This document shows, in pieces, positions 26,047 through 37,600 of a stretch of 64,000 nucleotides of DNA; position 1 is the first letter of the stretch, and each line of letters begins with the position of its first letter. Source of the DNA: Strongyloides papillosus (Eukaryota > Nematoda > Chromadorea > Rhabditida > Strongyloididae); contig SRSI01000048.1 in NCBI GenBank assembly GCA_005656395.1, positions 62,001 to 126,000 on the forward strand, written 5' to 3'. The position numbers and the translations under genes are program-made. The notes under the pieces are model-generated. The model searched no databases. It had not been told where the DNA came from and was given only the letters and a program-made list of their open reading frames with translations.

Positions 26047-27312
26047 TTACAATTTTTTGTAAGCATAATTATAAAACTTTTTTGTCTTTCTTCTAAGAAC
26101 CCCTACATTTAACAAATTACCAAATATACAAATAATTATGAAGACCATTATAATTATAATGAAGGCAATGAGATCAACAGACCAGTAGATTGGTTCTGGT
26201 TTAGGTATACGGAGTTCTTTTGGAAATCCTGCATCACGAACCCAATCTTTATATTTAAATTGTTTAAATTTATCTTCAGCTGAGATATGTCCCATATATA
26301 CAGGTTGTTCTGGAAGATTATACTCTCGGAACTTGAATGGAGGTTCAAGAAGAAGGCGAAAATAGACCATTAAAGCATAGACTCCGAGGAAATTGGAATC
26401 AGAATCACATAAATTTGATGGTGATGATTGTTGACTTTTCAAGTCAGGCCTTGCGATACCATAATTTGGGAGATTATCCGGGATCTCCCTTGAAAAACAA
26501 CCTAATGAAGGATGCTGCCATGATAGAATCGAAGTTAGTATATGAAGATCTGATATTTCTAAAAATCCAAACTGTCCACAGGCGAAAACTTGGTTCATCA
26601 ACAAATCTCTTTGTACTTTCCCTAATTTAATTAGGTTTTTATAATGATTCTGTTTATGTTTACTAAATTCATCCTGCATATTTGCACATATCTCGTTAAC
26701 TATTGAATTGTACCCTATCTTCAGGTGGTGATTAAAATAATTCTCTGCAAATTTCCTCCCATAAAGTAAGTACTGTACTCGAGATGTAAGATCAAACTCG
26801 ATAAGTCCTTTGTAATTAGAATATTCCTTAAAACATGTTGAAGAAATGTTACCTAGAAGTTCTTGAAAACAACTATTGTCAAACCAAAAAGTAAAACCCC
26901 GCCCATTAATAATTTCTCTTCTATTAGCATTTGGTAGATCTTTTAAATCCCATCGTAACCTTTCATCAGTTAATTTATATTCTTCTAATTGTATTGTGAA
27001 ATCTTTGCTATTTAGAAATGTTAAAAAATCATTATGATTTGATTTTAAAATATGCCTTGCTTTTTCGCTTATCTCTTTCATTCCATTAAAAATATCATCA
27101 TGAAAACCATTGCCATAGTAGTACTTCTGATAAATATCTAACTGTTTATCAATTAAGTGTAGCATAAAAATTTCATTCTTCTCTAACTTATTTTTTTGTT
27201 GCACCTGATTCTCAGTATAAAACAAGATTCCTGAGAATGCATTTAATATTAATGCCACTAATCGTGCGTGATGCCATGTGAAGAAAGTTATCGAAGGGGC
27301 AACAATGCCCAT
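26047..27312 (-). CDS. C16orf89 (UPF0764/DUF4735) homologue with a C-terminal membrane anchor
   Basis: A single 421-aa open frame. The family match is to the poorly studied vertebrate secreted protein C16orf89: CANMQDEF, then RDLLMNQVFACGQFGFLEIS and LHILTSILSWQHPSLGCFS line up with conserved vertebrate segments around FCG-GGF and ILSWQ-GCF. CFQELLG at about 149-155 corresponds to another conserved Cys site. The N terminus has a hydrophobic stretch (about 18-34) that could act as a signal peptide or anchor. Near the C terminus VDLIAFIIIIMVFIIICIFG (about 377-396) is a clear transmembrane helix followed by basic residues (RRKTKK), so the worm protein is predicted to be a membrane protein facing the exterior or lumen. 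Function of the family is unknown. The start is the first ATG; an upstream small exon is not excluded. It lies 352 bp downstream of SmF on the same strand. Confidence 0.8.
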   Translation of the reverse strand: MGIVAPSITFFTWHHARLVALILNAFSGILFYTENQVQQKNKLEKNEIFMLHLIDKQLDIYQKYYYGNGFHDDIFNGMKEISEKARHILKSNHNDFLTFLNSKDFTIQLEEYKLTDERLRWDLKDLPNANRREIINGRGFTFWFDNSCFQELLGNISSTCFKEYSNYKGLIEFDLTSRVQYLLYGRKFAENYFNHHLKIGYNSIVNEICANMQDEFSKHKQNHYKNLIKLGKVQRDLLMNQVFACGQFGFLEISDLHILTSILSWQHPSLGCFSREIPDNLPNYGIARPDLKSQQSSPSNLCDSDSNFLGVYALMVYFRLLLEPPFKFREYNLPEQPVYMGHISAEDKFKQFKYKDWVRDAGFPKELRIPKPEPIYWSVDLIAFIIIIMVFIIICIFGNLLNVGVLRRKTKKFYNYAYKKL

Positions 27313-27663
27313 TTCCTTTGACTTTTTATATTAAAAACACACTTTAATAATTAAGTAGAGTATTTTTTAGTAATAGTTACAATAATTTATTATATCTTAT
27401 AGTATTATATCCATCTAAACTTGATAAGCCTACTTTATAATAAGTCGTCGTAGGAGTACCCCTAAGAAAAGTCGATAAAACATAGTTCATCCTCAAAACT
27501 CTATGTCGTCCTTGGTACTAAATAAACTGATGTCCATAAAATTGAATTACTACTTTCCTCATATTTATTTATAAAAACAAATTTATAAAACTGTATACAG
27601 AAACATTAAAATAACAGAATTTATTATATAATAAAAAAAATGATAAAATAAGAACGGCAGAGA
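27313..27663. other. Short intergenic gap between SmF and the C16orf89-like gene
   Basis: About 350 nt between two genes on the same strand. No coding sequence. The spacing is compatible with either separate promoters or a loosely spaced operon with trans-splicing; nothing in the sequence decides this. Confidence 0.5.
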
Positions 27664-28005
27664 TCAATTAGGTTCACCAACTCCTTCTGATACCCAAAGA
27701 ACGTTGTTACATCTATAAGATTACCAATATTATTTATAAAAATTAAATATTATTTACCTAATTAAAACTTCTCCAAGCTTTCCGGCATTTGAACCATCAA
27801 TATACTCCTCACAGTTAGCTATTTGCAAATTCATATAACTATCCACAGATACAAGGATTCCTAAGAATTTAATGGTAATTTTTAGAATTTTTTTTAAAAT
27901 TATAAACTTACCTCGATATTCCATACCCCATTTCAATCTGCACACAATATTTTTTCCAATAAGATTGTTTAGGAATGGTTTTGGATTGATAGGAGTAACA
28001 CTCAT
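27664..28005 (-). CDS. snr-5: Small nuclear ribonucleoprotein SmF
   Basis: Exons 28005-27912, 27860-27758 and 27712-27664 give an 81-aa protein, the normal size of SmF. The Sm1 motif is in [20 protein letters not shown] and GMEYRG; Sm2 is in [28 protein letters not shown] between them is the SmF-specific segment. SmF is one of seven proteins in the ring that binds the Sm site of U1, U2, U4 and U5 snRNAs in the spliceosome; in nematodes it also sits on the spliced-leader snRNP. The introns are 51 and 45 nt. The first is partly open in frame, but the Sm fold needs it removed. A perfect CRE-like octamer lies about 200 bp upstream. Confidence 0.95.
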
Positions 28006-28966
28006 TATTCTTCAAACTTCAAGTAACAAAGAACTTTTGTAATACTTTTCACCTTTGTTGACATTATTCCAAAAAAAGCAAAATCGTCGTAAAAACCATT
28101 TGTTTAATAAATGGTCTTTCCCATCTTCGGAAATCCCTCTATTTGAACACTACAAAGAATTAACCTAGTATAAATATTTATTACAATTGCAAAATTCTCC
28201 CCTCGTAATGACGTCACCATTCCGATTTAAAAAACGAATGCAAGATTATGGTAAAAAGTTCGTAAAACCAGAATTAATCCTATATTCTACCCCCTACTAT
28301 TGAAGAATTGGAAAATTTAATACAAATTATCACAAAATTACCTGTTTAAAAATTCAAAATACAAAGATGACTAAGAATTTTTAATTTCCCCTTACAATGT
28401 AAAGAATTTACACATCACAACTTTTATGAAACAGTGTGTTATCATAAATTTTTCACGATCAACAACTTGTGAGTAATATCTGTGTTAAAAATTTAGTTCT
28501 TTGATTAAAAAAATACCACGCGCTTGAATAGATGTTTACGTAAACTTTAGTTGTAATGTAATATCAAATTGCGTTTAATTTTATTAAAGAAACATTCTTA
28601 TCAAAATCAAACTTTTTTCTTTGTTTAAAAAAAAGTTATCATCGAAATAATTGTGTTTATCTTTAAAAAAATCACATTCCACTTAATAAAATGTATTTGT
28701 TCCACTAATACATTAAGAATAACATGTAGATGATACTGATAAGAAAAAAATTACACAGTTTAAAGTAACTTTAAAAAGAATTTTATAATAGCATTTAGAA
28801 AATATGATAACTTTATAAAATATATGATGTCAAGACTAAAGTTATAAAATATAAATTATAATTTCACAATAAAAAAACTACATTACATTTGAAAATGTAT
28901 TTCCATGCAAATTTAAAATATCCTGATTTCGAAACCTCCAAAATTAATTTACTCAATGTGTGAAGT
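28006..28966. other. Intergenic region upstream of SmF
   Basis: Just under 1 kb between epsin (ends 28967) and SmF (starts 28005), both on the minus strand. No coding support. TGACGTCA at 28209-28216 is the one clear regulatory-looking word. Confidence 0.5.
28209..28216. promoter_or_regulatory. Palindromic CRE-like octamer TGACGTCA
   Basis: A perfect CREB/ATF consensus, rare by chance in such AT-rich DNA, 204 bp upstream of the SmF start codon. Whether it is bound is inference. Confidence 0.3.
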
Positions 28967-30852
28967 TTAAAATAAAGAGAATAAATCATTGTTTTGTTGA
29001 TTTACTGCTGCAGGTTTCTGACTTTGCATCATCTGATTTAATGATGGTGAAGGACCTTGTTGTGCATGGAAAGGATTCGGTGTTGTTGGTTGTACTAAAT
29101 CCAAAAATGGATTATTTGCTGCAAAAGACAAAGAAGATAATTTGTTATTATTGGATTCCAGGAAATCTAACTTACTCGTCTTAGCCGTTGTTGAGGGTGC
29201 ACCCATTAAATTGTCAAGATTAACAAGAGATGAATTGGCACCTAAAAAGGATTCTGGTGTTTTTACATTTTTTCGTTGTTGATTTATCTTGCTCTCAGGT
29301 AAAACTGATGATGAATTACCATCATTTTTTACAATTGAAGATCCCAATAAATTAACGTCATCTGAGGGAACCGACCAAGGATCATTTACAACTTTACTTG
29401 AAGTCAATCCAGTTGTCGTGGTAGTGGGGAGAGTTGATGACGAAACTTGGCCCCATGGATCATCAACACTACTTGTTTTAGTTTTATTTAAGAAATCTGG
29501 GTTAGAATTTGTATTTGGCATATCATTCCATGGATCAAATTTGACATTATTTTCAGGCGCCATGGATTGTAAGACAGAGTTTGGTTGAGAATTCATTTTA
29601 GATGATGTTATAAGTGTACCTGCCGCCCATGAATCAGTTTTTGAATTTAGACTAGTACTTAATTCAGGATGTGCCGGAGCAGTCGGTGCAATTGAAGGCA
29701 CATTAGAAGAGGATGGTAAGTTATTCCATGGGTCATTTATGTGTGAATTAGAAGTAGTTACGTTAGAAGGAATAGTTGTTGATGCAGAATTCCATGGATC
29801 TACTGTTGGTGGTTTCATTTGAATATTGGCAAATGGATCAGTGGTTAGTGTTGTTAGTGTAGAACCAGAAGGAGCCCAAGGATCATTACCAATTGGCATA
29901 GTACCTCCTATGTTATTAACCTTTTGTGATTCTGATGTAGATTCACCAAAATCTAGTGATAGTAAATCGTCAATAATACTTGTTGTTTGTTGTTTTGATG
30001 CTGATGGTTTGTTATCAGAATTGAAATTAAGTTGGTCTCCAAATAAGTCTGTTTGCCCAGATGCTAAACTTGAAGATCCAGCAGCGACTTCCTTCTTCGA
30101 TTCTTCGAGAGCGATTTGTAGTCCCATTTGTTCTCTCTTTCTCATTTCTTCTTCTTTTTCACACTCCTCTCGAGATAGTGCCAATGCAATTTGAAGTTGA
30201 ATTTCTTCCTCACCAGCACTAGCTGGTCTTGCATCCTCCAATTCTGAATGTTTACGCGGACCCATACTTGTACTTTCACTATGAAGAGAGTAATTCTGTT
30301 GTCTAAACTTCCTCTGAGTTGCTTGTTGTTTTTGACGTTCCTCCTTAAGTTTCTTTTCATCTTTTAGTAAATTTATAATTTGCTTTGCTTTCTCTCTTAC
30401 ATTTAATCCTTGATCACGATTCTCCTCAATATGTTGAAAGTCTCTTAATGTTTCAATATTAAAGATTGAATCTTGACATTGTTTGATTACTTTATCACTA
30501 CCACATTTTATAAGATAATCCAATAATACTAAACTTTTATAAACATGACGCCAATTTTTACCATGATCATTTAATCGCTTAAAAAGCATCGTCATAATGT
30601 CATTATAAGCAGCTGGATTATAAGTTAATTCAGCTATCTCTCCCATCAATACAGTTGTCGGTCCCCATGGATCATTGCTAGAAAAAAAAATGTTTTATAT
30701 TAAAATAAATGCCCAATTTTTGAATTATTGATTGCTTATAAAGGAAAAAAGTCAATAACATACCTTGTAGCTTCTCGAACTTTAACTTGAGCCTCTGAAT
30801 AATTGCGAGCCACATTTTTCATTTGGCGGCGGATATTTGATATAGATGACAT
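28967..30852 (-). CDS. epn-1: Epsin, clathrin adaptor with ENTH domain
   Basis: Exons 30852-30764 and 30677-28967 give 599 aa. The ENTH domain (about 1-145) begins RRQMKNVARNYSEAQVKVRE and continues SNDPWGPTTVLMGEIAELTY and DHGKNWRHVYKSLVLLDYLI; it binds PtdIns(4,5)P2 and bends membranes. Two ubiquitin-interacting motifs follow: EEIQLQIALALSREECEKE and MGLQIALEESKKE. Then come at least six DPW-type motifs that bind the AP2 alpha ear (NDPWAPS, VDPWNSA, FDPWNDM, DDPWGQV and others). A clathrin-box-like LLSLD is present, and two NPF motifs near the end (NNPFLDL, PNPFHAQ) recruit EH-domain proteins. This is the full epsin architecture at the usual length. It acts at the plasma membrane in clathrin-mediated uptake of ubiquitinated cargo and in Notch ligand endocytosis. 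The start ATG was chosen because it gives the conserved helix 0. Confidence 0.95.
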
Positions 30853-31945
30853 TATGAAAAAGGAATCTAAAGTTAAATAAAAAAGGTTGTTATTGACAAA
30901 ATTATGAAGAGTATAAAAGTTGTAATATAAAATTGAAAATAAATACAATTAAATCGTACGAGAAAAAATTTTATGCAAAAATGTATCACAGTCATTAACT
31001 ATAGAACGTTAGAATTACACAACATCAAACTGATGACAATATACCATTCAGTAACTAATCAATCTATAGGCTGCATAGTCCTTGGTTATACGAAAGAAAC
31101 AATATAAAAATATAGAAGTACACATGTATGTAGATTAAAAGTGGAAGAAGTAATTTAATAATTAAATATCCATTTTTAAATTTTGAAATATCGTGTCGCC
31201 CCTATAAAATAAATATTTTTTAAAATTATTTTTATAACACATAAGTCATAATATATAATATTATTTTATATTTTAAATACATTTATACTCTAAAATATGT
31301 TGTTCTTGAATGTTTAAAGAAAAAGAGATGTCTTTTAAAATATTAATATTTTTTTATTCATGACAGCATCAATGTTTAGATTGCTAAAAAGAAAAAACAA
31401 CAAAGTAATTCTTTAAAGTTAAAGCGACTGTTAATTAACATGTAATAATTTCAAAATTATTACATTTTATTGATGAAGACTTATAAAAAATACTAGATTT
31501 TTAAAATAAAAAAAGGCAGCGCGTTAAATAGCTGTAATTAGAGATAAAGTATACAAGTTTACAATTAAACTTTCATTAAAATAAATGATGTAAAATAAAT
31601 CTTGGAAATTGTCATTTTATGGAAGCGATAAAAACACTAAACGTATTGTAAAATAAACGTATTTCCAAATGGTAATGTAAGATTAGCATTAGCTATCACT
31701 TACTAACATTATTTGTTAAAATCAATGCGCTTATCTTTGAAATAAAAATAGAAAAAAAATAGATCACTGTTTTAATTATATTACAGTACCTCATTTGAAT
31801 ACAAATTCTATAAATTCATAAAATAGTATTTATAAAGAAACATCTTAAAATTACTATAAAAGTTTCAAAGTTTATTATTAATAAATTATCAATTATGACA
31901 GTTATTACATAATTGAATCGTTTAAATTTCACTGTAATTATGTAA
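30853..31945. other. Intergenic region upstream of epsin
   Basis: About 1.1 kb, AT-rich, with no credible open frame. It holds the epsin 5' region and the 3' UTR of the secreted orphan gene. Confidence 0.5.
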
Positions 31946-32748
31946 TTAACCGACAAATGCAGGATTTGCACGGTTACGTGTAAGTCGTTCGATTATTTTT
32001 TCTTTGTCCAACAAGAATAGATTCATACTTGGCATCGTGTGACCGTAATGATAATGTCTATCAGCTTGGTAATTAAGGTATTTCATTGAACCAGCTGCAC
32101 GTTCCTGAGGATCGGATAACGTCAAAGGTAAATCCCAATATCCTTGGAATACTCCGTTAGCATTTCCTTTGACAAAAAGTTTTCCATCAAAATCGAACAT
32201 CTCGTTCAATCCCAATATGGGAACTTCAACATTTGCTGCAATATCTTTAATCTTCTTTAAATCAAATTCTGAACCAACAACGAAACTGTTAATAAATGGT
32301 TGCATACCACCATTATTTCCGAATAATGGAACATCGGCAAATTGATCAAAGTTTTCTTTAACTTTCAATCCATAATTATTTACACCATTTACTGCATACC
32401 CAAAACCCCAAGAATCAATCAAATCTTCTGTATAAACTGCAGCTACAGCCTGTGTGAATGGATCAAATTTTGTTCTTCCTGAAAAATGAGCTGTCTGACC
32501 AGGTAAATGGATATCTTCAACAGTTTGTGGTTTTAATGAAGGTTTATCTCCAGCCACATACAATCCTGGTACAAATGGTCCTGTTCTTTCATCAGCAACT
32601 CCTGTTGGAAGTGTAAGTAAACCTAAACCTCTGGGTCTATTACGTAGTTGTGCTAAAAGTTATAAAATCATTACTGGTAAGTTAAATTATCGTTACCATC
32701 AATTATCTTTACAAAAACAATAGATATAATAATATATTTAATAAACAT
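31946..32748 (-). CDS. Predicted secreted protein of unknown family
   Basis: Exons 32748-32697 and 32652-31946, with a 44-nt intron, give 252 aa. The first exon was found by looking for a start in phase: it encodes MFIKYIIISIVFVKIIDA, a typical cleavable signal peptide, and the second begins QLRNRPRGLGLLTLPTGV. The mature protein has no Cys-rich pattern and no transmembrane segment. It is rich in Gly, Asn, Phe and Asp, with segments such as WGFGYAVNGVNNYGLKV, VPLFGNNGGMQPFIN and YQADRHYHYGHTMPSMN. Codon use and composition are clearly coding and less AT-biased than in neighbouring genes, which often means high expression. I do not recognise the family; it may be nematode-specific. The C terminus ends NRANPAFVG. 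Confidence 0.8.
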
Positions 32749-33212
32749 TTACCAGAAAAGAAAATATTTATTTGTAAGATAATATAATTACTGTTATTTA
32801 TTACAACTTTCTTAATGCTCCACTTTTGAAACGTGATTTGAAACATTAAATTTTATATCATCATGATATATTAATTAGATGACAACTGTTTTAAGAATAT
32901 TTGTAACGATTAATAAACGAGAATTACAATTAATAATATACATAAATAGAAACAATGAAATTAAGTACGTCATCAAATCATTTTTATCGGAAATGTACCA
33001 GTAACCTAACAAAAATGATTTTACTTTTACTTCTAAAGAGATTTCTCTCCAGAAGGCAACAAAATCAAAGACAAAAAACCATCCTATTTCTGTTTACACT
33101 AACTATACTAGATAAGAGAAACCAATTTATTATTGGTACAAATTATTAAATTTTTCCTTTGTATATAATTATTTTTTTTATTCGAAACATTATTATAAAA
33201 ACTAATTAAAAT
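32749..33212. other. Intergenic region between two secreted-protein genes
   Basis: About 460 nt. The 64-codon plus-strand frame at 32955 is Leu/Lys/Arg-rich and looks like a chance frame. No element recognised. Confidence 0.45.
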
Positions 33213-33705
33213 TTATCTTTTCTTGTTTAAAATTATATAAGTTAAGCAATCATTTCCAGAACATCCAGAATAACCTGAAGAACTTCCACCTGTAGGATAG
33301 TAGTAATATGTTGTACATTGACAATTCATGGTTCCGCAGTTACATGCTTGGTTGTTAGTGTTAGTATATTGATAGTTGTTGCCAGTTGAATCGGTATAAT
33401 AATAAACAACATTGTTAGTATTTGATCCAAGAGTTTGATAATTCATATTATTATATCCCCTATTATAGTATGTTGGATCATAATAAACCTGAGTTTGTGT
33501 TGGAACATTTGTTCCTGATCCACCAGTATTTGTGTTTGGAGGGCACTCTATTTCATATGTTGTAGTATATCCATTAGTTGGAACCTAAACAACAAAAATA
33601 ACCATTTTTAAAATTTTAACATACCGTATAAGTACATTTATCCGCCAAGTTTAGGTTAAAAAATGTAAATGAAAGAATAAAGTATGAAAGTATAGAGTTA
33701 TTCAT
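33213..33705 (-). CDS. Small secreted Tyr/Thr/Asn-rich protein, unknown family
   Basis: Exons 33705-33625 and 33584-33213, joined in phase across a 40-nt intron, give 150 aa. The first exon encodes MNNSILSYFILSFTFFNLNLA, a signal peptide, then DKCTYT. The mature chain is low complexity: Tyr-, Thr-, Asn- and Gly-rich stretches such as VPTQTQVYYDPTYYNRGYNN, NNVVYYYTDSTGNNYQYTN and a C-terminal Cys set (CNCGTMNCQC, SGCSGNDC). This pattern resembles surface-coat, eggshell or cuticle-associated proteins, where Tyr can be cross-linked, but that is inference. The upstream ATG (residue M in MNNS) was preferred over an earlier one because it directly gives the leader. A TATA box lies about 53 bp upstream of the start codon. 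Confidence 0.7.
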
Positions 33706-34603
33706 CCTTAGAGTTAAATTAAAAGTTGAAATTCCAAGTACTCCTGGAACCTTGGCTTTATATACCCTCGTATGTTTGCTTAATGAAAATTTTGTGTAAA
33801 CGTATTTATAAAAATTAGTTAAGTATATTGACAAACTATATCATTGAATACCGAGAACTCTTTCTATTTTTATCGTAAATTTTACTTTATTTAACTGATA
33901 CTTTCCAAAATTTACTCTTTATAAACCTTTATTTAAATATTTTGGCAAATAAAGTGTCATTAATTTATTATTTGAAGAAAAAGAAATCTCTTAATAACGT
34001 TAAAGTTAACCAGGAATTAAAAGATTTGTTTATTTATAATTCATAAAATTTCTTTTTTAACTCTTCTTCCTTCTTTATAAAAAAAATTGACTTCAATTAC
34101 CACAAACAATTTAATAACTACTAAAGTCCTTAAAATAGTTACACAAACAACTATGAAAATAGTAATGACTCACTAATGACTTTTTAAGAATCATATTTCC
34201 TCAAATCATCACAACCAAAATATTTCAAAATTCCAACAATAAAATTATCACCATTTTGGCACCTGAAAATTGATGACTTTAAATGATGACCTAAAAAATT
34301 TCTTTGTAAAACAGTTGTAACACTTGCTACAATTTTTTGACACATGTAACAGTGTTCTTTGATCTATCATTACTTCATGATAACAAATATAGTGATGATT
34401 ATGCAAAATAAAAACCGTCGAATCGCCTACAACAAAATAACCTTAGGTCCAGTAACGCGTCTCATCATCTACGTTAGATTTTTTCTTTAAAAGAAAAAGA
34501 AAATTTTGGTAAGAGTCATTCAATTTTATTAAATTACACTATTGTTGCTTTTGATGACATCTTTTTAAACGTTCACATTTTAGGTTTTTATCATTGTTTA
34601 ATT
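33706..34603. other. Divergent promoter region between secreted-protein gene and DIS3L2-type gene
   Basis: About 900 nt between divergent starts. Apart from the TATA box on the minus side, a polypyrimidine-type acceptor (acattttag, ending 34583) lies 20 nt upstream of the plus-strand ATG and could accept a spliced leader. Confidence 0.45.
33758..33763 (-). promoter_or_regulatory. TATA box of the small secreted protein gene
   Basis: On the minus strand the sequence reads gggtatataaagcc, a strong TATA context flanked by G/C in otherwise AT-rich DNA. It is about 53 bp upstream of the start codon, leaving room for a short 5' leader. Confidence 0.5.
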
Positions 34604-37600
34604 ATGACATCTCAAAAGTTAGAAACTAAGAAGACTTCTAAGAAAGCTAGGGCTACCCGTAAATCAAAGAAAGCAAAGGCCTCCAATGCAGCACCAAGAA
34701 AGCTCAAGGAGGAAGAACTTGCTTTTCTCGAGAATCTTCGTAAGCCAAAAAGCGCTGAATCAAAGGTAAAGGTAATGTCATCGAAATTACCCTAATGTTG
34801 TAATCAATTTTTAGACTAAAGTTGGCCGAATTACATTGAACGAACTTTTCGGAACCGAGTTGCCCATAGCAAACAATACATCCTTAAATGCATTCGGAAA
34901 TCCATTCTACTTAGATCCAATCCAAATTCTCCAAATGCAGATTCTGTTAAATCAAAAATCACAGATGCATGGATACTGCTACAACCCTAGTATGTTCCTC
35001 CCTGACATGCCTCTTCCAACAACACGTCTAACTCCAGCTGGTGTTGGAATGCTCGACCCCGAATATGAGGCCAAACTTGCAAGAAATAACTACAATCAGA
35101 AGAGCAATTCCGTAAATGGATCTGGATATGAGGTTGAGAGTCACAACGACATCATGAATCGTTTCTTCCCCAAACTCAATCAAGAACATTTCAAGTGCAA
35201 TGACATAAAATTAGATTGTTTCAACTCCCTCCACAACAGTAAGTATTGTTTTTGCTAATAATCTTTGATCTTGAACGGAACGATGGCTGATAGCCATCTT
35301 GCATGTTTGAAGTTTTGGAAAAATGCCCGTACAACATGTCTTGAATTTTAATTTACCCCACCACAGTAGCTTTAAAATAAGAAACCATATGTTTTTTGAC
35401 AATTTATCTTTATTAACTAATTTATTTTTATAGAGATGAATCGCGGTTCACATGCTACACGTGGAAATTCCAATCACATTAGTCATCATCAGAAGAATCC
35501 TCAATTCAAGCATGGACAACAATCTCCTGGTTCAAATCCATTTACCCGTAACAGTGGAAACAAGAATGTCTTGAAAAAATCATTTTTCACACCATACATT
35601 ACCCAAGACCAGGTTGCCCGTGGTTTAAAGAGTAAACAATTAGTTAGTGTAAGTGTATACTTTAGTTGTTACCTTTTAATCTAGTTTTAGGGAATTATAA
35701 GAGTTAACCAAAAAAATTATGAGGAAAGTTACATTGATAATCCAGAGGGTGATGACCAGATTGACGTATTGATTCTTGGACTTCACGATAGGAATCGCGC
35801 TCTTCATGGTGATAATGTTATTGTTAAATATAAAGACAGAATGAACTGGGTAATACGTGAAAACCTATACCAATCATGGAGAGAGGGAAAACTTGGAAAT
35901 GTCCTCGATGATGATGGTCAACCAATTTCTATTCCACCTGTTACTGAGATTAATCTTCCAAAATCAGAGATGGATGATTTACTTGATTTCATGCCAAGTG
36001 CCTTCAGATCACATATTGATAAAATTGATGAAAGTAAGATGGATGTTGATTTTTCAAGTACCTCCTACTCTCGTGTTGAATTGTTAAATATTGCTGCAAA
36101 AATGCAACTTGAGTTGAAAAAACAAAATAGTGATGGAAAAGTTTTATGTCACTTGTGCAAAGATGCATGTACTGCTGTACGTAAACTTCAGCTGAGTCGT
36201 GTTCAACATGATGACAATGAAGAGTGTGATGTTGTTGAGTCACCTGGTTTACGTAGAACTAATGTTATCTCATCACGTCGTGCAACCTTCAGAACTCTAA
36301 ATGACATGCCTGCTGAGGATTGGGGAATCCCAGACATTTGTCTTCAGAAGACTGCTGAAGTTGTGTATATAACAGAGGAACATCATACAAGAATGGCAGT
36401 TGGACAATTAAAGCCACTCTCTGATGGTAATAAGAATTATGCTTTATTTTCACCGGCTGATCCTCGTATGCCAAGGATGATGATTCCATCTGATCAATTA
36501 CCTGATAAATTCTTCGAAGCTCCAGGGGATTTCGCTAAATTTATCTTCGTTGCTAAGTTAATTGAATGGAATGAGAAATCACAATTTGCAAGAGGAAAAT
36601 TATATAGACCAATTGGCCTATCTACAGAAGTTGATTCGCAAATTAAGGGTATTTTAATGTCAAATGGTGTAGAATTTAAGGATTTCACTCCAAACTCCAT
36701 GTCTAGTTTGAAGTACCTAACTGGTGATGAGTTTGTTATAACACCAAAAGATCTTGAGGTCCGCCGTGACTACCGTTCAGAGAAGGCTATTTCTATTGAT
36801 CCCAGAAATTCAAAGGATATTGATGATCTTATTCACATTAAGAGTTTAGAAAATATCGATGGAAACGGGGCAAATGGATACGAGGTTGGTGTTCACATTG
36901 CTGATGTAACTTATTTCTTGCAATCCAAATCTGAGTTAGATGAGTGGGCTCAACGTCGTGGAGAGTCATTGTACTTGACTGGAAAAACGATTCCAATGTT
37001 GCCAGATATATTGTCTGAGGAGCTTTGTGGCCTCATCAAAGGTAGAGATAGATTTGCCATTTCTGTTGTCTGGAAAATCACTGAAGAGGGTGAAGTGATT
37101 GATGAATGGATTGGTAAAACAGTTGTCAATTCTAAAGGACAATTGTGCTATGAGGACGTTAATACTTTATACGAAAATTCAGAGGTTGATGATGAAGACA
37201 TTATGAATGTCAAAGATGAACTTTTTAAATTCAAGGATCTTTATGCTAAATTAAATCGTAAAAGACGTGAGGCAGGGTATCTTTATCTACCAAAACCAAA
37301 GATTGTTTTTACATTAGCAGAAAATACATCAGTTCCTGTGAGTGTTTCTATGGAGAGAGGTGGTGTTGCTAAAGAGATGGTCTCTGAATTTATGACAATG
37401 GCTAATTGTTCCGTTGCTAAACGTCTTGAGGCGGACTATCCAAAATTAGCTATTCTTAGAAGACAAGCAAAACCTAAGCAAAAGATTCTCCAGGATACTA
37501 TAGATTTCTGCCATAAACTTGGTTATGACATTGATGCATCATCTCCAAAGTCTATTGCTGATTTTCTTGATAGTCTTTTAAATGATCCTAAATCAAGAAA

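Noticed and set aside
29289..30194. Plus-strand frames across the epsin gene
   Set aside because: Antisense of the DPW and UIM region; no independent evidence.
35211..36700. Several minus-strand frames opposite the exoribonuclease gene
   Set aside because: They are antisense shadows of a strongly conserved RNB protein.
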